Below, one piece after another: positions 26,727 to 35,829 of a stretch of 64,000 nt of DNA; position 1 is the stretch's first letter; each line of letters opens with the position of its first letter. Location of the stretch: NCBI RefSeq assembly GCF_018728565.1, contig NZ_JACSOI010000001.1:124001-188000 (forward strand). The letters are read 5' to 3'. Below the pieces are notes generated by a model. That model was given only the letters and a program-made list of their open reading frames with translations. It was not told where the DNA came from and searched no databases. This stretch comes from Zobellia russellii (GTDB lineage: Bacteria; Bacteroidota; Bacteroidia; Flavobacteriales; Flavobacteriaceae). The position numbers and the translations under genes were made by a program.

Positions 26727-26876
26727 ATGAGTGTACTTCAACCCATATTGGTTTATATTGTTTTAGCAATCTCCGTAGGTTATTTGGTCAAGAAATTCCT
26801 TTTGCCAAAAGCATTGTTTTCAAGTAAAAAAAGCAGCAACAAAGCTTGCGGACAAGATGGTTGTGGCTGCCATTAA
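26727..26876 (+). CDS. FeoB-associated Cys-rich membrane peptide
   Basis: 49 aa, starting one base after the feoB stop codon. One membrane helix (QPILVYIVLAISVGYLV) is followed by a basic stretch and a Cys-rich end (ACGQDGCGCH). It matches the FeoB-associated Cys-rich membrane protein type found after feoB in many bacteria. A role as accessory subunit or metal sensor for FeoB is inferred from position. Confidence 0.88.
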   Translation: MSVLQPILVYIVLAISVGYLVKKFLLPKALFSSKKSSNKACGQDGCGCH

Positions 26877-27010
26877 TTTTTAGAAAAATTTCCTGTACCT
26901 TACCCTTGTTGTAAGTCTATTCGTTAATAAAAGAATAAATTGGTATTAAATAAATCAAAAAAACCGTTCTTACTTCAAATGCTATTGCTTTTTTTGAATA
27001 GCCATTAGCC

Positions 27011-28555
27011 GTGAATATGCAAAAACCATTTTTTTACCTCTTCGCTTTTTTTCTTTTTTCATCTACCGTGCAACATGCACAAAGCTTGACCTCAGTAATT
27101 GTCGATTCCGTTTCAAAAAAGCCTGTTCCGTATGCAACGGTCCAATTGAACAACAAAGGAATGATTACCAATGAAGAGGGCAGGTTCAAGTTTCTACTAA
27201 AGGATGATATTAAGGCCACAGATTCACTTTTTATTTCGTGCATTGGTTACGAATCTATGGGCAAACCCATTTCCGAATTTACGGACAGCCTCATTTACTT
27301 AAGGCCAAAGGCTATAGAATTAAGGGAAGTTATCGTTTCCAATAAAACTTATACCCCAAGGGAAATTATTGAATTGGTAGAGGAAAACATACAAAAAAAT
27401 TACATCACCCAATTTTCTAAAAAAAGACTTTTTCTAAGGGAAACCTACCAGAATAATATCATCAAGACCCAATATGAAATTAAGAAATCTTCCATTGAAG
27501 CTTTCAACAAGAATTTCTTGGATAGTGTTATTCAGACCATTCCCAAAAACAATATTTATTACACCGAGATGTTGGGCGATCTCTATGGTGCAGATGATGC
27601 TGATGAACAAAAACTAGACCTTATAAAAGCTTCTGAGCTTTATGACAAAAGTAAGGAGCTAGATGTTGAACTCTTGGAGGAAAAGTTCAATAAAATTGTA
27701 AAAGAAAATATTAAAACCGATTCTTATTTTAAAGTGAAATCGGGATTGTTCGGAACCAAGGTAGATGCCGAAGACATGGGCGATATTTTTAAGGAAGAGA
27801 TAGATTCTACGGATATTGCCGCCCTAAACAAACAGCTTGAGGAAGAAAAGAAAAAGAAAGAGGAGCGCCGTGAATTTTTCTTGGAATACAAGCGCAAAAC
27901 ACTGGGCAACCTTTTTGAGAATCTTCCCATTTTTGATGATACGGATTACAATGTTATTTTCAAGCCTAGACGCTATGAACTTACGCTCGAAAACCACACG
28001 TACCTAGGTGACCAAGCCGTTTATGTTATCCGGTTTGTACCCGATGGTTCTCCGGAATTTGGTGGAATGCTCTATATCAATTCGGATGATTTTGCATTGA
28101 TTCGGATGGATTTTGAGAATACGGAATCGCTTCGTGATTTTAAACTCCTTGGGGTTTCCGTGAACGAATATTTGGCAAAAGGAAGTATTCTGTTCGATAA
28201 AGGAGCTGACCAGAAGTACCATTTACGATACTACAACATTATAAAGGGTATAAGGGCCGGTTTTAAAAGACCGCTGACCATCATTGAGAAAAATAAGAAC
28301 GTAAAAGGCAGACGTAAACAGAATGAATTGGCCCTAAAAGTTGATGCTGCCTTTGGGAACATAAATCAATATGAACTTATAGTCTTTGACGAGGAACCAA
28401 TCAATTCCGGGCAATTTGAAGCCTTTAAGGAAAAAACCGGTGTTTTACCAACCTATATGCCAGACTATGACCCTAACTTTTGGAAAGGCTATGACATTAT
28501 AGAACCCAATCAGGCCATAAAAGAATTTACTTCGGAAGTACAACTAGAAAATTAG
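27011..28555 (+). CDS. CarboxypepD_reg-like domain protein, envelope
   Basis: 514 aa. A signal peptide (ends about QHAQ) is followed by a carboxypeptidase-regulatory-like beta-sandwich (SVIVDSVSKKPVPYATVQLNNKG, about 25-105), then a long region with an acidic/Lys-rich coiled segment (about 270-295) and beta-rich sequence (YVIRFVPDGSPEFGG). It resembles a common Bacteroidetes family of periplasmic or outer-membrane proteins with unknown function. A second in-frame ATG at 27017 may be the true start. The end overlaps the convergent DUF423 gene by 4 bp. Confidence 0.75.
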   Translation: MNMQKPFFYLFAFFLFSSTVQHAQSLTSVIVDSVSKKPVPYATVQLNNKGMITNEEGRFKFLLKDDIKATDSLFISCIGYESMGKPISEFTDSLIYLRPKAIELREVIVSNKTYTPREIIELVEENIQKNYITQFSKKRLFLRETYQNNIIKTQYEIKKSSIEAFNKNFLDSVIQTIPKNNIYYTEMLGDLYGADDADEQKLDLIKASELYDKSKELDVELLEEKFNKIVKENIKTDSYFKVKSGLFGTKVDAEDMGDIFKEEIDSTDIAALNKQLEEEKKKKEERREFFLEYKRKTLGNLFENLPIFDDTDYNVIFKPRRYELTLENHTYLGDQAVYVIRFVPDGSPEFGGMLYINSDDFALIRMDFENTESLRDFKLLGVSVNEYLAKGSILFDKGADQKYHLRYYNIIKGIRAGFKRPLTIIEKNKNVKGRRKQNELALKVDAAFGNINQYELIVFDEEPINSGQFEAFKEKTGVLPTYMPDYDPNFWKGYDIIEPNQAIKEFTSEVQLEN

Positions 28556-28938
28556 ACAAGGTTTCCAATAAAACTAAACAGTAACAGTGCCCAACCACAG
28601 ACCAGTAATAATCCGCCCAACGGAGTTATTGGGCCCAAAAACCGCATTTTCTTTCCTTTTGCAGAACTGATCACCAAAGCATAAATACTGAAAGAAAAAA
28701 GGAAAGTTCCAATAGCAAAACAGTACACCATATATTGCTGAGAGACAACATCCATATTAAAATTGAAACCGATTAAAAGCAGTACCAAGGCATGGTACAT
28801 TTGGTATTTAACCCCTGTTTCAAAACTTTTAAGCTGGTCTTCAGAAAGCAATTTCTTTAAAGCGTGAGCACCAAAAGCACCAAATATTACTGCTAAAAGA
28901 CCATATAACGCGCCAAGAACCTGAGCTAATAGAACCAT
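28552..28938 (-). CDS. DUF423 small membrane protein
   Basis: 128 aa with four hydrophobic helices. The first region (GALYGLLAVIFGAFGAHALK) and GVKYQMYHALVLLLIG are hallmarks of DUF423 (YgdD-like). The function is unknown. The C-terminus contains FLGPITPLGGLLLVCGWALL. Convergent with the preceding gene. Confidence 0.88.
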   Translation of the reverse strand: MVLLAQVLGALYGLLAVIFGAFGAHALKKLLSEDQLKSFETGVKYQMYHALVLLLIGFNFNMDVVSQQYMVYCFAIGTFLFSFSIYALVISSAKGKKMRFLGPITPLGGLLLVCGWALLLFSFIGNLV

Positions 28939-28987
28939 AAATACATTTTAAAACAAAGATAGGCCTTGGTCTTTCTAAAAACAAAGA

Positions 28988-29008
28988 GCCGCTCAATAGT
29001 TGAGCGGC
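28988..29008 (-). terminator. Terminator of the SnoaL-like gene
   Basis: GCCGCTCAA and TTGAGCGGC form a perfect 9-bp stem around a 3-nt loop. On the minus strand it is followed by a T-rich stretch. Confidence 0.75.
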
Positions 29009-29036
29009 CCTATAGCTTGTAAACTTCTATATTGAC

Positions 29037-29405
29037 TTATCCTTTATCATCATAAAAGAACTGCTCTTTTACAATTTTGCCATCCTGAACTTCATATACG
29101 GCTATTTCGGACATGGTAGAACGTTGTCCAGATGGTTTATGGGTCGTATCCATGGTAAACTTTACGGAAAACCAATTGTCCGCTACCACTGGATCTGAAG
29201 CTTTACTACTGTGTACCTCAAAATTTTCTTGCCACCACTCCCCTTTTTTCTTAATACCTTCAAAGCCTTCAACATAAGCGCCCTCGGCCTTTCCATCGTT
29301 TTCAATACTAACGATTTTATCGCTGTACAATTCTTGATACGGCTTTTCAAAATCACCCGCATTGCACCATGCTACTAATTTTGAAGCTATTTCATTTGTT
29401 TCCAT
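29037..29405 (-). CDS. SnoaL-like / NTF2-fold protein
   Basis: 122 aa, cytoplasmic. The sequence METNEIASKLVAWCNAGDFE, then YSDKIVSIE, KKGEWWQENFEVHSS and VYEVQDGKIVKEQFFYDD, fits the cone-shaped NTF2/SnoaL fold. Members are isomerases, hydrolases or ligand-binding proteins; no catalytic pattern lets me choose. It is a single gene with its own terminator at 28988-29008. Confidence 0.75.
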   Translation of the reverse strand: METNEIASKLVAWCNAGDFEKPYQELYSDKIVSIENDGKAEGAYVEGFEGIKKKGEWWQENFEVHSSKASDPVVADNWFSVKFTMDTTHKPSGQRSTMSEIAVYEVQDGKIVKEQFFYDDKG

Positions 29406-29520
29406 AACTGTTTGTTTTATTGATTATGTCAACAAAATACAACACAGACCTCTGAATAGCAAAACACTAGAAATAATTTAAACTGATGTTAATCTTAAAA
29501 AAGAACCGAATTGCGTTAAT

Positions 29521-29952
29521 TTAGTTGGGTTCTACCGCTAATTTGCCGGAAAGTAAATTGAACAACTGCTGGGTTTCTATAGAGTCCTTAAGATTAATGA
29601 AGAGCTTTAAGGAATCATGATGCACAATCTTGATTTTTTGATTTTCTAAATTATCTACATAGACATACACCTTTTTGTCCGTAAGCGAATCCTTGAACTC
29701 CTGAAAAATCCCTTTCTCCTTTTCCAACGCAGAAAAACCATTAAGACGAACCATGGGCGGAATTTTAGGTACAAGGTCTACACTGTCTAAAGCGGAAAAC
29801 GGAACTTCTTGCCAATAAAACCCTGAGACGACCCTTAAACCGGTAGCGTCTGTTTTAGTCCAATTTTTAAAATGAAGAACAAAGGCGAACAGACAAATGA
29901 TCACCGTTAGTACGCCCAAAATATTCCAGAATACATGTCCTTTTTTCTGCAT
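29521..29952 (-). CDS. Hypothetical membrane-anchored protein (PH-domain-like)
   Basis: 143 aa. An N-terminal membrane helix (VFWNILGVLTVIICLFAFVL) is followed by a small, probably extracytoplasmic domain of alternating beta strands (TGLRVVSGFYWQEVPFSALDS; KVYVYVDNLENQKIKIVHHD). The strand pattern recalls bacterial PH-like domains, but I do not recognise the family with certainty. There are no close partners: 115 bp separate it from the SnoaL-like gene. Confidence 0.6.
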   Translation of the reverse strand: MQKKGHVFWNILGVLTVIICLFAFVLHFKNWTKTDATGLRVVSGFYWQEVPFSALDSVDLVPKIPPMVRLNGFSALEKEKGIFQEFKDSLTDKKVYVYVDNLENQKIKIVHHDSLKLFINLKDSIETQQLFNLLSGKLAVEPN

Positions 29953-30181
29953 GTCAGTAGTAATTTTTCATTTTGTAGCTTGGTAAGTGTTCTATACCAG
30001 TACCAATTACTCTATGAACGCACAAAAGTGGTGAAAATTTCGGATAGCGCTTAATATTTTATTCCCAAGAGCGTTTAGCACTTGCTAAGACCTCTTTATA
30101 TACCTAATTTAGTTTATCGTTTCAAAGCAGTTTAAGAGAATTGCTACCCCAGACTATTAACATGTTTCATATTATTTGTTT

Positions 30182-32815
30182 ATGACCCAAAATACCAAAG
30201 AAAACCAAAGACTGGAAGACCATTATAGCAAGAAAAAAGATTGGCTTAAATGGGGGCCATACTTAAGTGAACGTCAATGGGGAACGGTACGTGAAGACTA
30301 CAGTGCTAACGGAGATGCTTGGAACTATTTGCCACATGACCATGCCAGGAGTAGAACCTACCGCTGGGGAGAAGATGGTATTGCCGGTATTTCTGACCGT
30401 TATTGCAACATCTGTTTTTCGGTGGGGCTTTGGAACGGTAAGGACCCCATCTTAAAGGAACGTCTCTTTGGGCTTACCGGTCCGCAGGGAAACCATGGCG
30501 AAGATGTTAAGGAACTCTACTATTATTTAGAGAACACACCATCTCATTCGTACATGAAACATCTCTATAAATACCCTCAAAATGAATTTCCCTACAATCA
30601 ATTGGTAGCGGAAAACCAAAAAAGGGGGAAGCATGATACCGAATTTGAGCTTCTGGATACGGGAATTTTTGACAATAATGAATATTTTGATGTTCATACT
30701 GAATATGCCAAGGCAAAAGGAGAGGATATTTTAATAAAGATTTCCGTTAGTAACCGTGGGCCTAAAGAAGCATTAGCAGTGGTTCTACCAACTATTTGGA
30801 TACGGAATTTTTGGAGTTTTACCGGCATGGAAGAAAAACCGGTCATCAAGAAAAAAGGAAACAAAAAAGCTCCCCACCTAAGTATAGACCACAGTTACGT
30901 GGGCAAGTACAATCTCTATTTTGATGCTCCGGACCGACTGCTCTTTACAGAGAACGAAACCAATATGGAACGCGTCTTTAACGGCACCAACGAGCATCCT
31001 TTTAAAAAAGACCTATTTCATGATGCCGTGATAAATAGTGATTTCTCGCTGGCGGAAAAAAATACCAAAGGCACCAAGTGTGCCCCCATGTACGAGTTAA
31101 ATATAGCTGCCGGTGAAACCAAAACGATTAGATTAAGGCTTTCAACACAGGATATCAACTCACCTATTGACGATTCCTTTGAATCGGTTTTTGAGGAAAG
31201 GATAAAGGAGTCCAATGAGTTTTTGAATTCAATAACCGAAAAATCTTCCGAGGAAGAAAGAGAAATTCAAAAACAAGCTTTTGCAGGCTTACTCTGGACA
31301 AAACAATATTACAACTACGAAGTAGAACAATGGCTGAACGGCGACCCGGGCACCACGCCCCCTCAAGAAAGGAAACATGGCCGTAACAGTACTTGGACAA
31401 CTTTTAGAAACCATGATATTCTTTCCATACCAGATGCTTGGGAATACCCCTGGTTTGCAGCATGGGATTCAGCATTCCACTGCGTTACGTTCTCCATGGT
31501 TGACCATGAATTTGCAAAAAAACAACTCTTGCTTTTCACTAAGGAATGGTACATGGCCGCAAATGGTCAGATACCTGCCTACGAATGGAATTTTAGCGAT
31601 GTTAACCCACCCGTTCAAGCGTGGGCGGCCATTCAGATATACCAGATGGAACAGCGCAAGACAGGAACGGGAGACCTGAGTTTCTTAAAACGGATGTTCA
31701 ACAAATTAGCCCTAAACTTTACATGGTGGGTAAATAGGGAAGATAGCCTGAACAACAATGTTTTTGAAGGCGGATTTTTAGGTTTGGACAATATTGGGGT
31801 GTTTGACCGTAGTAACGGTGTTCCCGGTGGCGGTATCTTGGAGCAGGTAGATGGCACCTCTTGGATGGCGCTTTACTGTTTGAATATGCTGGAAATGGCC
31901 CTTGAAATTGCCATTCATGATGATACTTTTGAAGATATGGCCCTTAAATACTTTGGGCACTTTGTTTTTATAGCCGAAGCCTTGAACAAAATTACCGAGG
32001 GCTCCATGAGTTCTTGGGATGAAAAAGAAGGTTTTTTCTATGACACTCTTATTCTGCCAGATGGTAAAAAAATTCCAATTAAGGTGCGTTCCATATCAGG
32101 TCTTTTGTCGTTAGCGGCAGTTTTAAATATTAGAAAAGAATGTCTGGATAAGTTACCAAGGTTCAAAGCCAGTATGGACTGGTACCGTACTTACCGTATG
32201 GAAACTCAAAAATATCAAGTTATTGAGGAGTTTAGCCCAGATAAGGACGTGCTGCTATCCTTAGTTCCCCAAGAACGGTTAAGTATACTTATTCACAGTA
32301 TATTGGATGAATCTGAATTTTTAAGTGACTATGGCATTAGGTCCTTATCCAAAATTCATGAAACCAAATATGAGATAGAGATTAATGGCTCAACCTACGG
32401 TATAAATTACGAGCCCGCAGAATCATCAACAGATTTGTTTGGAGGAAACTCTAACTGGCGCGGACCTATATGGATGCCTATGAACTATTTATTTATAAGT
32501 TCTTTTAAGGAATATCATAATCATTTTGAGGATAATTTAAAATTTGACTACCCTACAGGAAGCGGCAACCAGCTCAACTTGAAAGAGATAGGATTTGAAA
32601 TAAGTAAAAGACTAATTGGTATTTTTAGAAAGGACGAAAACGGAAATAGACCCGTGAACGAATTGGAAAAAGAAAAATATACCGATGAGCATTTTAAAGA
32701 ACTTATCTTGTTCTATGAATATTTTGATGGAAATAATGGTCGTGGTGTAGGAGCATCTCACCAAACCGGTTGGACTGCATTGGTAGCCAACCTAATTGAA
32801 GAAATCAATAGATAA
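30182..32815 (+). CDS. MGH1/GH63-like glycoside hydrolase
   Basis: 877 aa from the ATG at 30182 (a TTG at 30176 would add two residues). There is no signal peptide, so it is cytoplasmic. The C-terminal (alpha/alpha)6 barrel carries GH63-type motifs: EYPWFAAWDSAFHCVTFS, GVPGGGILEQVDGTSWMALY and FGGNSNWRGPIWMPMNYLF. The N-terminal half is beta-rich (YCNICFSVGLWNGKDPILKERLFGLTGPQGNHG). The family includes alpha-glucosidases and mannosylglycerate hydrolases. A plausible role is intracellular turnover of an alpha-glucoside or compatible solute; the substrate is unknown. It is monocistronic, far from the PULs and without their motif. Confidence 0.82.
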   Translation: MTQNTKENQRLEDHYSKKKDWLKWGPYLSERQWGTVREDYSANGDAWNYLPHDHARSRTYRWGEDGIAGISDRYCNICFSVGLWNGKDPILKERLFGLTGPQGNHGEDVKELYYYLENTPSHSYMKHLYKYPQNEFPYNQLVAENQKRGKHDTEFELLDTGIFDNNEYFDVHTEYAKAKGEDILIKISVSNRGPKEALAVVLPTIWIRNFWSFTGMEEKPVIKKKGNKKAPHLSIDHSYVGKYNLYFDAPDRLLFTENETNMERVFNGTNEHPFKKDLFHDAVINSDFSLAEKNTKGTKCAPMYELNIAAGETKTIRLRLSTQDINSPIDDSFESVFEERIKESNEFLNSITEKSSEEEREIQKQAFAGLLWTKQYYNYEVEQWLNGDPGTTPPQERKHGRNSTWTTFRNHDILSIPDAWEYPWFAAWDSAFHCVTFSMVDHEFAKKQLLLFTKEWYMAANGQIPAYEWNFSDVNPPVQAWAAIQIYQMEQRKTGTGDLSFLKRMFNKLALNFTWWVNREDSLNNNVFEGGFLGLDNIGVFDRSNGVPGGGILEQVDGTSWMALYCLNMLEMALEIAIHDDTFEDMALKYFGHFVFIAEALNKITEGSMSSWDEKEGFFYDTLILPDGKKIPIKVRSISGLLSLAAVLNIRKECLDKLPRFKASMDWYRTYRMETQKYQVIEEFSPDKDVLLSLVPQERLSILIHSILDESEFLSDYGIRSLSKIHETKYEIEINGSTYGINYEPAESSTDLFGGNSNWRGPIWMPMNYLFISSFKEYHNHFEDNLKFDYPTGSGNQLNLKEIGFEISKRLIGIFRKDENGNRPVNELEKEKYTDEHFKELILFYEYFDGNNGRGVGASHQTGWTALVANLIEEINR

Positions 32816-32837
32816 GCTAGGCATTAAAGGAACCGAA

Positions 32838-34067
32838 TTAAGCCAGAGAGGACTCTAGAACAATAGGGCTTTTAATGGTAAAGGTAAAAGTTGCGCCTTC
32901 GCCAACTTGGGATGTAACATGTATGCTACCTCCTAAGCCTGCTACAACCTTTTTTACGGTAGCCAAACCAATTCCCGTTCCTTTTTCCCCATATCTGTCC
33001 TTCTCTGATACAACCTCAAATATCTTAAAGATTTTTTCTTGGTTATCCTTATGAATACCGGGACCATTATCCTTTACTGCAAATTCATAAAATCCATTCT
33101 CTTCTTTAATTAGCAAATCAATTTTAATCTTGGGCTTATCATTATACTTGATAGCATTAGCTATCAGATTTATCAAAATTTGCTCAACGGCAACTTTATT
33201 GGCACGGATTTCAGTCAGTTCACTCGTTACATTTATAGAACATTCCTTTTGACCACCAAAAAGTTCGTTAATGGTTTGCTGCAAATCGGCTAATTGTATG
33301 TTGGTCTTATCCTTCATTTTGTACTGACCGGATTTACTGTAACTCAACAAGCCCTCTATCAACTTTTTAAGTGTTTCCGAAGAACTTTTTATGAATCCAA
33401 TAATTTGCTTGCCCTCATCATCCATTTTAGGGGCATACACATCTTTTAAGCAATTAGACAATGTAATGATATTATTTAAAGGAGATTTTAAATCGTGGGC
33501 CGCCACGGCAGCAAAATTATCTAGTTCTCTATTCGCGAGTTGCAAATCTTTATTTGCTTTTTCCAACTCCATTTTCTTCTTACGAAGATTAAGCAGGTTC
33601 ATTACCTGATCGGAAAGTATCTTTAAAGCACTTAGCTGGCTTTTTGTTAACTGTTTTGGTTCATGGTCAATGACACAAAGTGTTCCTAATGGTAATCCGC
33701 TAGCTCCTTTAAGGGTAACACCGGCGTAAAAAATTACATTGGGGTCGCCCACAACTATGGGGTTATCATGAAAACGCTCATCAGCTCTTGCGTCCTCAAT
33801 TACAAATAAATTGCTCGGTTCATGAATTGTATGGCCGCAAAAGGAATACTTTCTTTCCGTTTCACTTACGTCTAAACCATGATGCGCTTTAAACCACTGT
33901 CTATCTTTATCTAAAAGGGTAATTACAGAAATAGGTGTTCCGCAAATTTCGGAAGCCAGTAAAACCAAATTATCATAATCTTCCTCTAGCTGTGTATCCA
34001 GAATAGCATAGGACTCAAGAAGCTCAAGACGCTCTGCTTCACGGTCATGATTTTTGGGGGCTATCAT
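32838..34067 (-). CDS. GAF-domain sensor histidine kinase
   Basis: 409 aa, without membrane segments. A GAF domain fills about residues 1-160 (LLDKDRQWFKAHHGLDVSET, YSFCGHTI, GLPLGTLCVID). A coiled linker (about 165-190) leads to a HisKA domain with phosphoacceptor motif AAVAAHDLKSPLNN. The ATPase domain shows the N box NLIANAIKYND, G1 DNGPGI and G2 GTGIGLATVKK. It is a soluble phosphotransfer kinase with no receiver domain and no adjacent response regulator. A perfect 10-bp palindrome ATTCGCGAAT (34132-34141) lies 65 bp upstream. The signal is unknown; similar GAF kinases respond to light or redox, but no chromophore Cys can be assigned. Confidence 0.88.
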   Translation of the reverse strand: MIAPKNHDREAERLELLESYAILDTQLEEDYDNLVLLASEICGTPISVITLLDKDRQWFKAHHGLDVSETERKYSFCGHTIHEPSNLFVIEDARADERFHDNPIVVGDPNVIFYAGVTLKGASGLPLGTLCVIDHEPKQLTKSQLSALKILSDQVMNLLNLRKKKMELEKANKDLQLANRELDNFAAVAAHDLKSPLNNIITLSNCLKDVYAPKMDDEGKQIIGFIKSSSETLKKLIEGLLSYSKSGQYKMKDKTNIQLADLQQTINELFGGQKECSINVTSELTEIRANKVAVEQILINLIANAIKYNDKPKIKIDLLIKEENGFYEFAVKDNGPGIHKDNQEKIFKIFEVVSEKDRYGEKGTGIGLATVKKVVAGLGGSIHVTSQVGEGATFTFTIKSPIVLESSLA

Positions 34068-34271
34068 AATTGCAAGTTTTTACAGACCAAGGATATCAAT
34101 AGAATAACGGTCCTTAATCTAAACGGAATTCATTCGCGAATCTTATAGAAGATTAAAGTTAAAAAATAAACGTAGAACTATTCCTACATTTAACATAATA
34201 ATGCGAAACGTACGCGCCAAGTAAGCATTTATTTTTGCTAATAACTAGAAACCGAAGCACCAACGGAGCAG

Positions 34272-35093
34272 TTATCCCAAACCAACATCTAAGGTCATCA
34301 TAACAATAAATCCCGCAACAAAACCCATTGTGGCTATATCTGTATACTTATCTTGCTGGGTTTCTGGTATGACCTCTTCAACTACAACAAAAATCATCGC
34401 CCCGGCTGCAAAAGACAAAGCATACGGCAATATAGGTTGAAAAGTTAAAACCGCCCATGCTCCCAAAACAGCAGCAATGGGCTCAACAATTGCGGAAGCT
34501 TGCCCGTACATAAAGCTTTTTGTCCTACTCAGCCCCTGTCTTCGTAATGGCATTGCCACCGCAAAACCTTCAGGAAAATTTTGTAGACCTATTCCCAAGG
34601 CCAAAGCTACGGCACCTCCAATACTAGCGCCTTCAAAACCAGCGGCAACACCACCAAATAATACACCTACGGCCAAACCTTCAGGAATATTATGAAGTGT
34701 AATTGCCAATGTTAACAAGGTAGTACGGTGCCAAGGGGTTTTAATTCCTTCTTTTTCGCTTTCCTTAAAATTGATATGCAGATGGGGCAGCACCTTATCT
34801 AAACCAAAAATAAAGAACGAACCTAAAAGAAACCCAACAGCGGCGGGAATCACTTTTACAAAACCCTCGCCAGGGCTCATTTCTATACCCGGAGCCAACA
34901 GACTCCAAAAACTAGCCGCCACCATAACACCTCCGGTAAAGCCCAACATACCGTCCAAGAGCGCACGGTTCATACCTTTAAAAAGAAAAACCAAAGCTGC
35001 ACCAGCTGCAGTCAGGCCCCAAGTAAAAAGCGTAGCATAAAAAGCCGCTAAAACGGGATCAATAGATTCAAAATAAGTAATAATCTCTTGCAT
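34272..35093 (-). CDS. ZIP-family divalent metal transporter
   Basis: 273 aa with about eight helices. Metal-site motifs are HNIPEGLAVGV and LQNFPEGFAVAMPLRR, plus VVEEVIPETQ near the end. A His-containing cytoplasmic loop (LPHLHINFKESEKEG) precedes the fourth helix. ZIP proteins import Zn, Mn or Fe. The gene starts one base after the stop of the upstream DtxR-family gene, so the two form an operon, and regulation by that repressor is likely. Confidence 0.92.
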   Translation of the reverse strand: MQEIITYFESIDPVLAAFYATLFTWGLTAAGAALVFLFKGMNRALLDGMLGFTGGVMVAASFWSLLAPGIEMSPGEGFVKVIPAAVGFLLGSFFIFGLDKVLPHLHINFKESEKEGIKTPWHRTTLLTLAITLHNIPEGLAVGVLFGGVAAGFEGASIGGAVALALGIGLQNFPEGFAVAMPLRRQGLSRTKSFMYGQASAIVEPIAAVLGAWAVLTFQPILPYALSFAAGAMIFVVVEEVIPETQQDKYTDIATMGFVAGFIVMMTLDVGLG

Positions 35094-35094
35094 A

Positions 35095-35751
35095 TTATTC
35101 TGTTATTTTAAGATACAGGTTTGCTGCAATTTGGTCCGAAATTCGAATATCATCTCCTTTGACCTGAATATGCAACGACCCGTCAAACTCTTCCCTCTCC
35201 ATTACCAAAATGGTATCTCCCAAGGCTATTTTATTTTTATCCAAAAATTTAAGAAATGGGGCTGATGAATCTTTTACACCAACACATGTACCACTTGCAC
35301 CAACAGGTACCTCGTTTAACAATTTTTTTACCGCTTTCTTAAACTCGCCACTTTTAGAAGGAATAGGGTCTCCATGTGGGTCAACCTGAGGAAAACCAAG
35401 TAATTTATCCAGTCTATCCGTTAATTTTTCGCTTTTAATGTGTTCCAATTGTTCAGCCACCTCATGTACCTCGTCCCAAGCAAAATTCAACTTTTCAACT
35501 AAAAAAACCTCCCACAACCTATGCTTCCGCACAAGGGTAAGCGCTACCTTCTGGCCATATTCCGTAAGGCAGACACCTTTGTATTTCCTATAGTTGGCCA
35601 CTCCCTTATCAGAAAGTTTCTTCACCATATCCGTAACGGAAGAGGGTTTTGTATTCATCTGTTCCGCTACCTCGTTGGTAGAAACCAAGCTGTTTTCACC
35701 CTTTCCCAGGTGATAAATGGCCTTTATGTAATCTTCTTCTGAAAGTGTCAT
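35095..35751 (-). CDS. DtxR/MntR-family metal-dependent transcriptional regulator
   Basis: 218 aa. The N-terminal winged helix (LSEEDYIKAIYHLGK, TNEVAEQMNTKPSSVTDMVKKL) is followed by a dimerisation domain (AEQLEHIKSEKLTDRLDKLLGFP, DPHGDPIP) and a C-terminal SH3/FeoA-like domain (LGDTILVMEREEFDGSLHIQ). This layout is typical of DtxR-type repressors that bind DNA when loaded with Mn or Fe. It is co-transcribed with the ZIP transporter and divergent from a TonB receptor 78 bp away. The shared gap contains a TTTAG-N6-CTAAA palindrome that could be its operator. Which metal it senses cannot be read from sequence. Confidence 0.92.
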   Translation of the reverse strand: MTLSEEDYIKAIYHLGKGENSLVSTNEVAEQMNTKPSSVTDMVKKLSDKGVANYRKYKGVCLTEYGQKVALTLVRKHRLWEVFLVEKLNFAWDEVHEVAEQLEHIKSEKLTDRLDKLLGFPQVDPHGDPIPSKSGEFKKAVKKLLNEVPVGASGTCVGVKDSSAPFLKFLDKNKIALGDTILVMEREEFDGSLHIQVKGDDIRISDQIAANLYLKITE

Positions 35752-35798
35752 AAAATTTCAATCACACAAAAATACATTTTTATATCCAAAAACAAATA

Positions 35799-35820
35799 TT
35801 TAGTTTTGTCTAAATTTTAG
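35799..35820. promoter_or_regulatory. Candidate DtxR/MntR box in the divergent promoter
   Basis: TTTAG (35799-35803), N6, CTAAA (35810-35814), then after one base another TTTAG (35816-35820). Three alternating half-sites end 10 bp before the TonB receptor start and lie in the only gap shared with the DtxR-ZIP operon. The palindrome is seen directly; binding is inferred from context. Confidence 0.5.
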
Positions 35821-35829
35821 TTTAAGCTG

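Noticed and set aside
30075-30088. TTAGC-N4-GCTAA palindrome upstream of the GH63-like gene
   Set aside because: Short arms, single copy and no linked regulator; could be chance in AT-rich DNA.
34132-34141. Palindrome ATTCGCGAAT upstream of the GAF kinase
   Set aside because: Perfect but only 10 bp, single copy and without a local regulator; not enough to call an operator.
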